From positions 3,100,001 to 3,164,000 of the forward strand of contig OY755179.1 of assembly GCA_963576735.1 (NCBI GenBank): 64,000 bases of DNA. Reading direction: 5' to 3'. This DNA comes from Bedellia somnulentella (Eukaryota > Arthropoda > Insecta > Lepidoptera > Bedelliidae). A program made the position numbers and the translations under genes. Shown here piece after piece: positions 9,917 through 20,879 of this stretch. The notes beneath the pieces were generated by a model, which was not told the DNA's origin, made no database searches, and saw only the letters and a program-made list of their open reading frames with translations. How positions within the stretch are numbered: the stretch's first letter is position 1; each line of letters begins with the position of its first letter.

Positions 9917-10165
9917 GTTCATATATGTCACCAACGAGGTGCTCGATTCTATCCAGTTTAGAGTAATTCAGCCATGGGTAACCAGGTTCGCGAATAGTCT
10001 GACTAATGACTACAACCATGATAGTAGCCGGGATAGACGGCTTATTGCGCCACGATTCACATTAATTTACTGCTAAACTTGGTCACACCTTCCAAATTAA
10101 TTTGGGTGGTTGTCTCCCTGAGGATCGATCCCACTTGTGCTTACCATTAACCAATGGAACGAGAA
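9917..10165 (-). repeat. S3 tRNA-derived SINE, second copy, old
   Basis: Collinear with 9182-9512: the CACCAACGAGGTGCTCGA end, GATAGTAGCCGGGA and the diverged B box GGATCGATCCCAC. No clean flanking duplication is visible. Confidence 0.65.
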
Positions 10166-10177
10166 AACATTCTATAA

Positions 10178-10412
10178 ATACATACGTACATGCATATGCT
10201 CACGGCTATAAATCCAAAAAAGCTGTAGCCAGAGCTTAAGAGCTAGGAACTTCTCAGCCACATTTGGAAGTTGATAAGGGACAAGATGGTAGTAATGAAG
10301 TATCGTTGGTGATGGATCACCAAACCCATCGCCCAAAAACCTCCTAAGAAGCCCCATACTCATAGTCACCCGCGGGTAGAAAGGTGTAGTGACATTCAAA
10401 GCCAGCTATACG
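10178..10412 (-). repeat. S1 SINE copy, subtype C
   Basis: ACATGCATATGCTCACGGC tail, GTAGCCAGAGC, TGGTGATGGATCACC and a head ending in GCCAGCTATACGGC. About full length. Confidence 0.85.
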
Positions 10413-10553
10413 GCTCTACTAAACGGCAACTACACACATCAAGTGTCTAGGGATCAAGCATTTTTATGCGGATTTCTTGAGATTGAAATGTGGCATTGCA
10501 ATAAATTTATGATTTTATAAATTTATGTGGATCCTTTTTTGGTGCATTTCATA

Positions 10554-11228
10554 ATAGTATAAGATCCCGCTGCTGAATCTCTACGTTCATAACGTACAAA
10601 GTCAAACACACATTTTAACATAAGTTTATGAATAGGAGAATACACTGACAAGACGCAGCCAGGCAAAAGTGGCCCAAGTAATTTTAATTTAATTAATGTT
10701 TATTATTTTTTGGAGACAAATTTCGTTCACTTGTTATCGAAATATAATAACATCCCCATCATAGCAGTGTATATAAAGAATATAAAAATCCATGGGTGCC
10801 GTTGCAAATTCGGCCGCAACTACCTGGCAGCCAGGTGTAAGTAGGTTATATTTTGGAGTGTTTTATACGTTCATATGTTACACAAATATTTCTTATATTA
10901 AATTAAAGCTATTTTTTTTCCTAATATGATAATACATAGCTGCCTGTGAAAAAACGGCCGCAAATTAGGGTTGCCATCTGTTAAAAACGCGATATATCCA
11001 TATATATTTCACAAACTGTGCTATTGTTTCTATTTATATTTTATGACTTATATAATAACTATATTAATATTTTTTAAATACTTACTTACTTACCTATACT
11101 CACGCCCATTATTCCCATTAGGGTAGGCAGAGACTATCGATCGTCACTTAGTACCATCTTGGAAAACTTCTCTTGCTTCCCTTGCATTAATTATTCTATA
11201 GCATGTATGATATGCTCTTTTATTCTTC
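10554..11228 (+). repeat. left arm of 1.5 kb palindrome
   Basis: From ATAGTATAAGATCCCGCTG to GATATGCTCTTTTATTCTTC, this 675-bp stretch is repeated inverted at 11389-12064. The outer 530 bp is an unidentified sequence with two GCGGCCG-type motifs and a GCAGCCAGGC motif. The inner part is the 3' end of an L element. Confidence 0.9.
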
Positions 11229-11388
11229 TCACTTCGGACCCTCGCCTTTATAAGAATGTTTTCTATCGGATCTAGATACGTTTTACGAGGCCGTTCTCTA
11301 CTACCCATCCACATTGGCTCTTTATATCTCTTTCACTACTTAATTTTCATCCATCATCTCTGTGTGCCCAAACCACATTAACATGCGT
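11086..11388 (-). mobile_element. L 3' end, (TAAG)n-tail subtype
   Basis: Tail ACTTACTTACTTACCTATAC then CTCACGCCCATTATTCCC, with diverged coding sequence inward. It fills the palindrome centre, and 11229-11388 is the unpaired 160-bp loop. The tail unit and GGGCGTGAG sequence distinguish this subtype from the (TATG)n L copies. Confidence 0.82.
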
Positions 11389-12064
11389 GAAGAATAAAAG
11401 AGCATATCATACCTGCTATAGAATAATTAATGTAAGGGAAGCAAGAGAAGTTTTCCAAGATGGTACTAAGTGACGATCGATAGTCTCTGCCTACCCCAAT
11501 GGGAATAATGGGCGTGAGTATAGGTAAGTAAGTAAGTATTTAAAAAATATTAATATAGTTATTATATAAGTCATAAAATATAAATATAAACAATAGCACA
11601 GTTTGTGAAATATATATGGATATATCGCGTTTTTAACAGATGGCAACCCTAATTTGCGGCCGTTTTTTCACAGGCAGCTATGTATTATCATATTAGGAAA
11701 AAAAATAGCTTTAATTTCATATAAGAAATATTCGTGTAACATATGAACGCATAAAACACTCCAAAATATAACCTACTTACACCTGGCTGCCAGGTAGTTG
11801 CGGCCGAATAAGCAACGGCACCCATGGATTTTTATATTCTTTATATACACTGCTATGATGGGGATGTTATTATATTTCGAAAACAAGTGAACGAAATTTG
11901 TCTCCAGAAAATAATAAACATTAATTAAATTAAAATTACTTGCGGCCACTTTTGCCTGGCTGCGTCTTGTCAGTGTATTCTCCTATTCATAAATTTATTT
12001 AAAAATGTGTGTTTGACTTTGTACGTTATGAACGTAGTGATTCAGCAGCGGGATCTTATACTAT
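11389..12064 (-). repeat. right arm of 1.5 kb palindrome
   Basis: Inverted copy of 10554-11228. It includes an L 3' end on the plus strand (11389-11540) and the unidentified 530-bp sequence. Most differences from the left arm are single bases plus short gaps. Confidence 0.9.
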
Positions 12065-12130
12065 AATTTGAAACAGGAATTGTCAATCAAATTCGAGTAA
12101 AAGATAAAAATCAGCTATTAATATTTTGCC
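11506..12130. repeat. 625-bp tandem repeat, unit 1
   Basis: Begins TAATGGGCGTGAGTATAGG and ends ATTAATATTTTGCC. It is followed immediately by an almost identical second unit. It overlaps the right palindrome arm. Confidence 0.93.
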
Positions 12131-12755
12131 TAATGGGCGTGAGTATAGGTAAGTAAGTAAGTATTTAAAAAATATTAATATAGTTATTATATAAGTCATA
12201 AAATATAAATAGAAACAATAGCACAGTATGTGAAATATATATGGATATATCGCGTTTTTAACAGATGGCAACCCTAATTTGCGGCCGTTTTTTCACAAGC
12301 AGCTATGTATTATCATATTAGGAAAAAAAATAGCTTTAATTTCATATAAGAAATATTCGTGTAACATATGAACGCATAAAACACTCCAAAATATAACCTA
12401 CTTACACCTGGCTGCCAGGTAGTTGCGGCCGAATAAGCAACGGCACCCATGGATTTTTATATTCTTTATATACACTGCTATGATGGGGATGTTATTATAT
12501 TTCGAAAACAAGTGAACGAAATTTGTCTCCAGAAAATAATAAACATTAATTAAATTAAAATTACTTGCGGCCACTTTTGCCTGGCTGCGTCTTGTCAGTG
12601 TATTCTCCTATTCATAAATTTATTTAAAAATGTGTGTTTGACTTTGTACGTTATGAACGTAGTGATTCAGCAGCGGGATCTTATACTATAATTTGAAACA
12701 GGAATTGTCAATCAAATTCGAGTAAAAGATAAAAATCAGCTATTAATATTTTGCC
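12131..12755. repeat. 625-bp tandem repeat, unit 2
   Basis: Same start and end motifs as unit 1, with only a handful of substitutions seen. The duplication is therefore young compared with the palindrome arms. Confidence 0.93.
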
Positions 12756-12839
12756 TATAAAAACATGCAACGCATTAATTTGAAAACATTATTAGTGCTA
12801 CTGTTTCCCTACTACTTATTATGGAGTGGCGACGTTATT

Positions 12840-13918
12840 ATGGAGTGGCGACGTCATTTAAGCAGGGAAGAAATGCTCATAGCCATCGGAATGATGGAAG
12901 CTCTGAATACAAGTTAGAGTGTTATCTATCGACTTTGGACACGTTACCGAAGCACTGGTACCGTGGCTGAGCGCCATGGAGGACGGTATCGCTGTACCAC
13001 TTAGAGACAAGACTGATACATTCAAATCACAGCTCGAAGAGCTCCAAAAATAACCGCAATGATGTTAGCCGTGAGGCTTTATCGCTCTTCAAGGAACTTA
13101 ATTAGCGGTCAAACAGTCAGAAACCGCTTGCATGAAGTAAACCTTCATTCCCGAAGACCGCTACGGGTACCATCTATAGCAGTTTACAATCGTAGGATTC
13201 AATATCAATGGGCTCTTGAACACAGAAATTGGGCAGAAGATCAATGGCGTTTCGTGTGCTTTTCTGATGAGTCTTGTTTTGGTATGAGACCGGATACAAG
13301 ATGTACACGACACTGGAAAAACCCTTGGACGCCAACAGCGATTAAAATCCTGCCAGGAAGTTCAACCTTATAGTGGTGGAACCATCATGATATGGGCGGG
13401 TATTTGGATCGGCGGAAAAACTGAATTGTTTTAGATCAGAGTTGAATTTAACTCTCAAATTTATGCTGAGACAATTGTATGAGACGTCATCGTTCCTCTA
13501 CAAGTGCAAATCGGTCCTTTATTTCAGTCAATGCATGATAATACACGATCGCACACCGCAAGAGTTGTAAGACAGACTCTCGCCGCAGCTAACATCAATG
13601 TCCTGCCCTGGCCTGCTCAGTCGCCAGACTTGAAGCCGATTGAGCATGCAGTGGATATGCTACAGAGAAAAGCTCTGCCGAATATGGAGGGTATCCAGTC
13701 GCAAGAAGACCTTCTTTTGTTGTTGCAACGGACATGGGCGGCCATTCCACAGCGTGATTTGGATGAACTCATTTTGGGTATGCCAAACCGATGTTTTTGT
13801 GTTGTTAGTGTTTGCGGTAGAAACACGGATTATTATTTATTTAAGTTACACCATAAAATTTTAAAGAAAACTGTTACCTATTACTGTCTTTGGTTCAAAT
13901 GTCAAAAATCTTTTTATT
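12840..13918 (+). pseudogene. Tc1-like transposase (DD34E), broken
   Basis: A cut-and-paste transposase of the Tc1/mariner group. From ATG 12840 the frame runs WRRHLSREEMLIAIGMMEAL (helix-turn-helix region), then meets at least three stops before reopening at 13059. The first catalytic Asp lies in FSDES (residue 70 of the 13059 frame). A frameshift near 13330-13360 and two further stops follow. The frame at 13504 supplies the second Asp in HDNTRSHTA (residue 12) and the Glu in SPDLKPIEH (residue 47). That leaves 34 residues between Asp and Glu, the DD34E spacing of Tc1. A short direct duplication of ATTATGGAGTGGCGACGT lies at the start. I did not find convincing terminal inverted repeats. Not functional. 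Confidence 0.9.
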
Positions 13919-13920
13919 AG

Positions 13921-14501
13921 GAAAATGGCAAATTTCTTTATTAATGCAAAGGTGACTCCGTTACTGTAGACAAACGAAAACACTTTATTTGATGAATTTT
14001 TAGAGAAAATTTTAACTAACATCAATCAGGAGAAAATTTATTGCAAAAATAAATGTTGTTCCCTAGACACTTTTGATGTATGTATAAATATGTAGTTCAA
14101 ATAGTTTCCAACTATCCTCAAGAGATCGCCGAAGGCTTTGATAATTCTAAGGTATGTTGGTACAGCGTGAATCACAATTACTCTCCAGTTTTCATCTTGA
14201 TCAAAGTTATGTTACAATTAAGTCATTCCTGTGAAATATTCGCCACGGTTATAATGGACTACTATTCCACTGAGAATAATGTTAGTAAAACTTGCAACCC
14301 TATGTATTAAATTATTAATCACGTCTAAGAGAAACTACTGCTAGGAAAATTTTCCCGGAACAGATGTGAGTAGCTCTTAGCCGACAACCGAGGAAAATAT
14401 TACGAGGTTTGTGAGTAATAAGAAATAAGCTAATTAAATAGTAAGTATAACAATCAAACGCCAAGATGAATTAAATTTAAATATTCATAATAACTCATGT
14501 A
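13921..14501. other. no supported gene
   Basis: AT-rich sequence after the transposase. A 76-codon plus frame at 14080 has no recognisable motif. The Tc1 3' terminus probably lies here but is not identified. Confidence 0.4.
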
Positions 14502-14513
14502 TACCTATGGCAT

Positions 14514-14760
14514 TTGCCATGTAGTGCCGGCTTAGAATTTCGCTACCCCTTTCTACCCACGGGTGTCGTAAGAGGCGACTAAGGGTATTGGGGCTTTTTA
14601 TTGGATTTTTGGCAGCAGTTGATATTTCATCACCAAAAACCTTTATTTTTACCATCTTTTCCCCACTCAACTTCCAAAAGTGGCTGAGGAATTTATAATT
14701 ACTTAGCTTTGGTTACCCCTTCAAGGGAAATATAGCCGTGAGTATATGTATGTATGTATG
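14514..14760 (+). repeat. S1 SINE copy, subtype A, with target-site duplication
   Basis: Flanked by TACCTATGGCAT at 14502-14513 and 14761-14772. Head TTGCCATGTAGTGCCGG, tail (TATG)n. This fixes the element boundaries. Confidence 0.95.
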
Positions 14761-15219
14761 TACCTATGGCATGTCAAATAAATAGAAGTCTTAAGTATTC
14801 TGTGAATGTTTATACTTTCATTGTTAATAAATATTATTGATTTGCATAACTGTAGAAATAGGTTGAAGTATTTGTTTAATGGACAGAAATGAAACTATTT
14901 CTTTCACCATTTTAAGGCCATTTACCTTAAGTCCCTTTTTTTTACTTGTTTTACCATCCACCGGTTAATTGGAAGAAATTACTTTCCTTGAATCGTTTTA
15001 TTGTGAAACTGTTTTTTAGTATATATTTATTTTGTAATTTGCTATATTCATGGTATTCTACAAAATATTTTAGATCTTTAAGTATTTTAAAGCAGCACAT
15101 AAAACAAAGAAGAATAATACGTGTATTCCAAAAAATGCTGGAATAATAAAATAGTCCTAAGTCTACTATTTAATATCAGATCGTTTATTTTCATTATATA
15201 ATTTTAAACAACATTGAAA

Positions 15220-15365
15220 GCGCAGTGAAAACTCCACCGCTTCTGATAGGGGACGTGAGTTCTAATCCTGAGTTGAGTCAACCCCATACAAAAGTGTATT
15301 TTCTGAAAGCGTATGTGTAATTAATTAATCAGGGTATTCTGCCAGAGTGAGGTAAATCTTCAATC
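15220..15365 (+). repeat. degenerate S2 copy
   Basis: GACGTGAGTTCTAATCCTGA resembles the S2 B box, followed by GTATGTGTAATTAATTAATC. It ends early and is old. Confidence 0.55.
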
Positions 15366-16209
15366 ACATCTCGACCGCTTTTGAACGCTTTGTACCACTC
15401 ACAAGCACGTTATTTTAGTTAGCACGTTATATAAGCCTCCTCCAACATTTTCAGTAACTCCGGGCACTCATTTCTATTAGCGATGCAAAATATAAGACTA
15501 ATTAATTGATTACACATACAAAATATAGTAGAACTAAAACAACACTTTATGTAATTTAGTTATCAGATACAACTTGAATTCTGCTTTAAAATTCAAAACA
15601 GTTATGTCAACTTAACAAAATGATCAATCAAAATTTAAACTTGAAACTATAGGCGAGTCATCCATTTGTGACACTTTTTTAACATAATTAATACCTCTGT
15701 CTCTGATTTACGCAATAAACTATGAGTATATTTCAGCATTTTTGAATTAGTACATTCAAACTATAAATCAGGGATAAGCTAACCCCGTCTTACTATAATC
15801 TAGCTTAGCTAAAGCTTCAAGTGAAAGCTCATTACACAGAATCGCATCATTTTATAATAGCAAAAGTAAGTGGAGCGCTTAGCGGTCGCGACAGTAGCGC
15901 CGCAGCGGAAGTTAAATGAAGTTTAGTGAAATTACTCTCTGGGAGAGAAGGCTAACTTACTAGTCATAGAACGTACGTATGGGTAGAAATGAACATTTGT
16001 ATTATGTATAAATAAATAATTAATATAAAAAAATAGGCTTAGGATTGTGTATGGTGATGGAAAAAAATTGGTTAAATCGTTTCGAGTATGTTTAAAGAAA
16101 ATCTATATTCGTTTAGAATTCAAAAGTTGGAGTTGGTACGCGTAACAGTGCGGTTAAGTAAAAACTTTACTATGGCGTGAATTAATGTAAATTTAATTTT
16201 AAAATCTAA
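15366..16209. other. no supported gene
   Basis: Mostly AT-rich. A small GC-rich patch near 15868-15915 (GCGGTCGCGACAGTAGCGCC) stands out but matches nothing I recognise. Confidence 0.4.
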
Positions 16210-16298
16210 ACGAAGCTAGATAGGTTTGTCAGGATCGTTCAAGTGCCGATCGATAGTCTCTGCTTACCCCAATGGGAACTAATAGCGTGAGTATATGC
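16210..16298 (+). mobile_element. L 3' end, short
   Basis: AACGAAGCTAGATAGGTTTG, CCGATCGATAGTCTCTGC and TAGCGTGAGTATATG. Strongly 5'-truncated. Confidence 0.8.
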
Positions 16299-16708
16299 CT
16301 GTAAATTCCTGATCATTCCATCGGCCTAATTTATTGTCCACTTAAAAACCAAAAAAGTGAGGAATAACACCAGCTTTCAACCAGTTTTTTCTCTTCTGTC
16401 CATATCAAAGACATTGAGTTAAAAGAGAACTTTTTACTTACGAGTTCATTTTATTGATTCTATTGATTATTGATTAAAAGCGTTCTTATTTAATTAAATC
16501 CGAAACCTAATATAGCAGGTCGGCTTTTGATCTGAAATTAACCACACTTGTACAAAACCAAAATTAGATAAAGCGTTCAATCTTAATGAAATTTACGACT
16601 ACTAGCTTTAGACGTACAGGTTTAACTTAACACAAAATTAAACGTACCTATATTTATGACTCAAAGATTCAAACGTTCACTTACTATTCTTTAATTCTTA
16701 AAGTGCTA

Positions 16709-16935
16709 TGTTGCCTTTAGTGCCGGCTTAGAATGTCACTACCCCTATCTACGTAAGAGGCGACTCAGGGTATGGGTAATTTTTTTTGGGCGATGTGGTT
16801 GGAAATCCATCATCAATAACACTTTATTTCTACCATCTTGTCCACTGACATCTTCCCAATGTGGCTGAGGAATTTCTAGCTCTGAAGCCCTGGCTACCCC
16901 TTTTTAGGATTTATGGCCGTGAGTATATATATGTA
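16709..16935 (+). repeat. S1 SINE copy, subtype C
   Basis: TTTAGTGCCGGCTTAGAATG head and GGCCGTGAGTATATATATG tail. A 20-bp reversed tail (TATATACTCACGGCCATATC) follows at 16940, making a small hairpin. Confidence 0.85.
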
Positions 16936-17074
16936 TTTATATACTCACGGCCATATCTTTATATATTTGTATATATATATGTATTCAAAGATTCAAACGT
17001 TCACCTACTACTATTGTTTCTTAATGTCAATATTTGAAAGAATATATATCATTACTTAAAGCCATGATACACTG

Positions 17075-17212
17075 AGCGGTTGGAGACCCATTACCAAAAA
17101 CCTTTCTTTTACAATCTTTTTACCACTCAACTTCCAAAAGTGGCTGAGGAATTTCGTGTTCTGAAGCTTTGGTTACCCCTTTTAGGAATTTATAACCGTG
17201 AGTTTATGTATG
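17075..17212 (+). repeat. S1 SINE copy, 5'-truncated
   Basis: Starts at the GCGGTTGGAGACCC box and runs to ACCGTGAGTTTATGTATG. Confidence 0.85.
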
Positions 17213-17483
17213 CAGAGGAGTGGGTACAATAATATTTATTGATAATGTAGAAGTAGAACTCGTTGAAGTAACATTTATTCTGGGTATTTCGATTGATTCT
17301 AAGTTACCACGGGGTCGAACTGACTCGGATTTGACATTTTTTTCCCATTTATCTTGATAAGCTTGTAGTTTGATGTAAATAATATTGGATTTTCTGGATC
17401 AACTTCCAAAAGTTACTTAGGTAGTGTCTAACTTCAGTGACAGTAAAATGTTGGTAATGTTAAGTATATTTGCTCCTTATGCG

Positions 17484-17572
17484 CTAACCCAATTCCCTTA
17501 GCAGTCTTTTACGAGCACCCGTGGGAAAAAACGGGGTAGTGCTTTTCTAAGCACAGCTAAAGTACTATTTTT
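17484..17572 (-). repeat. S1 head fragment
   Basis: TTAGCAGTCTTTTACGAGC, ACCCGTGGG and CGGGGTAGTGCTTTTCTAAG correspond to the S1 head, reversed. The 3' half is not recognisable. Confidence 0.6.
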
Positions 17573-17879
17573 ATATTTTTTTCCAAAAAAGTAGGTTTGG
17601 CCTCCTTATACTAAGTTACTGTTGATGTACTAATATAAATACTTTTAATATCATAAAACTTAAATAGATCATTTGATAACATTTACTCTCGTCCATTCTA
17701 CGCAGTAACTTATTCTGTGCCCGTGACCGTTTACACTGACACGGCGCGACACGGGTTCCTGCTGGCACCTCGAGCTCCAATTGGGCACAAAGTTATATCT
17801 CCAACTATGTTTCCTAACAACTGTTCACACCCTGTATTCTGTGCTAATACATATTTTTTCTGAACTAATTTGGGCTAAT

Positions 17880-18244
17880 TATTGGAGCTCGAGGTGCCAG
17901 CGTTGCGCGAAAAATTTAAGGATATTGGCATTTTAACTGTCCCTTGTCAATACATATTTGAGAATTTAATGTATGCCAAAAAGAATATAGGCCAACTTAG
18001 TAAAGTTAGTGATAGGCTTACTGTTAACACTCGAAATAAGGAGAAACTTAACGTACCGAAGTGGAGACTTAATAAAGTAAGTACCTCCTTTGGGACTATC
18101 CCTGAAAATGTTAAACAAACTTCCTTTTGACATATTGGAATTGCCTGTGGCATCTTTTAAAAAGGCAATTAAAGCCATGTTTTTAAAGAAATCTTACTAC
18201 AGTGTTCAAGATTTTTTAAACAACAAGGACCCAACGCGCACATG
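17880..18244 (+). pseudogene. Jockey-like LINE reverse transcriptase, C-terminal remnant
   Basis: The first frame (from 17882) reads ILTVPCQYIFENLMYAKKNI, then NTRNKEKLNVPKWRL. This matches the C-terminal part of Jockey-group LINE polymerases, where a QYI/E segment precedes an HTRN-K motif. After a frame change the coding sense continues as NKLPFDILELPVASFKKAIK and KKSYYSVQDFLNNKDP up to a stop near 18226. The sequence between SFGTIPENV and NKLPF looks collapsed by a small deletion. No catalytic residues are included. It is unrelated to the L family tail and is probably an old 5'-truncated insertion. Confidence 0.75.
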
Positions 18245-18620
18245 ACCATGTCCGTAAAGCTATAAATCTTCCCTCGTTATTCCTAGGAATAATTGTCTGG
18301 TGAGGATTTTTCTTCTCACGTTATGTGATTGGTTTTTTGTGACAATTTATTTTAATTATGTCAAACTAGCGTTTGGTTTTGTCGCATAGAAAATATTTTA
18401 TAAAGTAAAACATGTTTATAAACTGAAATTGTACAAACCATATTTTGAAAAAAATAAAAAATGTGAATGTAAAGAGTTTCTTTGTTGCTTCTTCTCTTTA
18501 CGAACACCTTCCGAAGCAACGGATTATGATAAATTTAAAATTTTGACGTTCAAAAAATGATAGTATTTAACTTTATTTTGAAAAATAAACATTTTGACTT
18601 TTTTTTTTGACAGCAAAACA
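18245..18620 (+). mobile_element. Jockey-like LINE 3' UTR
   Basis: Continues from the remnant. AGAGTTTCTTTGTTGCTTCT and CACCTTCCGAAGCAACGG resemble sequence at 30600-30660 and, reversed, 62390-62460. The three sites mark one dispersed 3' end. Confidence 0.55.
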
Positions 18621-18687
18621 TAGTATGTGATGTTATATTTGCATCCCATAAACTTTTCTTAAACTATGATACTTATTTTTTTATAGG

Positions 18688-18945
18688 TAGTATCATGGTT
18701 GTTAACGGTGAGGGAAAACATCATGGGAAAACCCACATGGCTAAGTTGTACTTAGTCATGTGACCGTGTATTCGTACAAAACGGCGATATGCCTGCCCCT
18801 ATCACGTGAGTACACCGTCCAATCAAAACGTGGGTACTCCGAACACCAGAAACAATGTCACGTGACGTTCGGAAGTTTTAGTACCTCTGCCGACCCTTCC
18901 GGGGATACACAGCGTAAACGTTTGAGTTTGAGTATATTTACCTCC
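18688..18945 (+). repeat. S2 SINE copy, 5'-truncated, (TTGAG)n tail
   Basis: Starts inside the body at TATCATGGTTGTTAACGG and ends GTAAACGTTTGAGTTTGAG. The tRNA-like head is missing. Confidence 0.88.
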
Positions 18946-18956
18946 TGTTTTAATGC

Positions 18957-19213
18957 ATACACACATACATATACTCACAGCTATATTCCCCTAGAAGGGG
19001 TAGCCAGAGCTAAGGAATTATAAATTCCTCAGCTCCAATTCCCTTTTGGAAGTTGAGTGGAGAAAAGATGGTAGAAATAAAGGTTTTGGTGATGGATCTC
19101 CAACTGCATCGCCCAAAAATCCAATAGTAAGCCCCAATACCCTTAGTCGCCTCTTACCACACCCGTGGGTAGAAAGGGGTAGCGAAATTCTAAGCCAGCA
19201 CTACACGGCAAAC
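18957..19213 (-). repeat. S1 SINE copy, subtype A
   Basis: ACACATACATATACTCAC tail to GCCAGCACTACACGGCAAAC head, full length. Confidence 0.92.
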
Positions 19214-19500
19214 AATATGTAGATATTGTCATAATTTTTTGTTACCTACCTTTTCAATAACTTTTTTTTTATTATTTTTGAATTGATAATTTTACGATTT
19301 ACCTTTTACGTAACACTCTCTCACATTAACCTTGGGGTAAAGCAAAAAGCACGAGATTTAATCACGTTGATTCTTTATCTGTAGAAGCCTCGAGATTTTG
19401 CGAAATTCAACCCCAAAGAGAAGAGCTAATGTAGTTTCTATGCAAATACGTTAAAAAGAGCCAAAAGCTTTATATTCAAGTATAGTGTGTTTCAATAGAC

Positions 19501-19563
19501 CACGTAGTGTCGATTTAAAATAGCACGGCCTCATATTCTTTCCATAGGTGTCTTACGAACTTT
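19501..19563 (+). repeat. S1 head fragment
   Basis: ACGTAGTGTCGATTTAAAAT and CATAGGTGTCTTACGAAC only. Confidence 0.5.
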
Positions 19564-19591
19564 TTCTTGTTTACTATGACCATATATGTTT

Positions 19592-19795
19592 CTTTTTGGA
19601 ACAACGAACAATTTTTTTTTGACAACACACAATTTACAAATTAACATTATTTTCCATAACAAGTTTTGTACCAAATAGGCTCCAACTCAGCATGTGTATG
19701 GAAGAAACAAGCAGCCAGGCTGATGATTCTCCCATACGCTGGTTTTCAGTTGGCGCCCAGATTATTATATTTATACTAAAACCTAATATAAATAA
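19592..19795. repeat. repeat K (LINE 3' end-like)
   Basis: AACAAGTTTTGTACCAAATA, GCTCCAACTCAGCATGTG and ATACGCTGGTTTTCAGTTGG are shared with 28918-29204. A diverged relative lies at 41327. Confidence 0.65.
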
Positions 19796-19809
19796 TAACA
19801 TAATAACAT

Positions 19810-20083
19810 ATTTTCTTCTTTCAGTGCCTCTCCACTACTGAAGGTTAGTACTCAGCTTTGAGTATCCCTTATGATCTTGAGCTAGGTGGAACAGGTCTAT
19901 GACGCCGGCTATACTGATTCCATTTCCGTATGTTCGAGAGCCACGATGTCTTTCTTCTGTCGCTCCGTACCCCTTCAATCTTTCCCATCATGGCCACTTG
20001 AAGCAGTTGGTATCGATCGTGCCGGAGCGCAAATCCCAAATACACAATCTTCCGTCTTTTGATGGTGGTCATGAGTCTATATG
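19810..20083 (-). pseudogene. second LINE clade, polymerase C-terminal remnant
   Basis: The minus frame from 20072 reads TIKRRKIVYLGFALRHDRYQ, then MMGKIEGVRSDRRKTSWL and NIRKWN. This pattern (a K-R-YLGH-like motif, R-DRY-LLQ, GKIEG-R, SWL-NIR-W) is the known C-terminal region of a set of LINE polymerases distinct from the RWFGH type of family L. The frame ends after 67 residues with no catalytic region. It was identified by motif memory only. Confidence 0.65.
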
Positions 20084-20212
20084 ATTATGAGAGATATGTT
20101 TTTATGATTAATTGAATATATATCATTTTTTTTAGGGTAAAATATATTTTTATTACAATAAGTATGAGCTGTTAAAAAGATACTTCATAATAATTATGCA
20201 ATAATGATCTAC

Positions 20213-20464
20213 TGCTGTGTAGTGTTGGCTTAGAATAACACTACCCCATTTCTTCCGGTGGGTGTACGTAAGAGGCGACTAACGGTATTGGGGCTTGTTA
20301 AGGAATTTTTGGGCGATGCGGTTGGAGACCCATCACCAACAACCTTTATTTTACCATCTTTTCCCCACGCAACTTCCAAAAGTGGCTGAGGCATTTTTAA
20401 TTCCTTAGCTCTGGCTACCCCTTCTAGGGATTTATAGCCGTGAGTATATGTATGTATGTATGTA
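20213..20464 (+). repeat. S1 SINE copy, subtype B, near full length
   Basis: Head GCTGTGTAGTGTTGGC, tail GCCGTGAGTATATGTATG repeated. ATGATCTA on both sides is a likely target-site duplication. Confidence 0.93.
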
Positions 20465-20879
20465 TTATGATCTAATCCTATTATCCTTATGATTGCTGGA
20501 GTGGTTTATAAAAACTTATGTCATTGTATGGCACACCTACTATGTAAATCTTAGAATGTCTTTTATTTTTAGTCTATGATTTGTGGAGACTCAGACGCGC
20601 TCTTTGTTGGTTTTATATGTTTAAATTCTGAAATGAATAAAGTGAAATGAAGTGAAATCTCCTTTTAAAATGTAATGCATAATTCCAAAATTATTAAATA
20701 AGGTTTGTTTTACTTAATTATTAATTTCAGTAATTCCAATCCTCATATGCAAAACAACAAAAGAACCGCTACAAATAATTGAAATTTCCATTACTATGAT
20801 ACAAGCAAAGTATTTGTTCAATTCCAGAGACCGAATTCGTTGTGATGTGAATCAGTGGCAGAATACCTCGAATTTCTTT

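Noticed and set aside
17947..18178. two minus-strand frames of about 70 codons
   Set aside because: Antisense to the Jockey-like remnant; no independent support.
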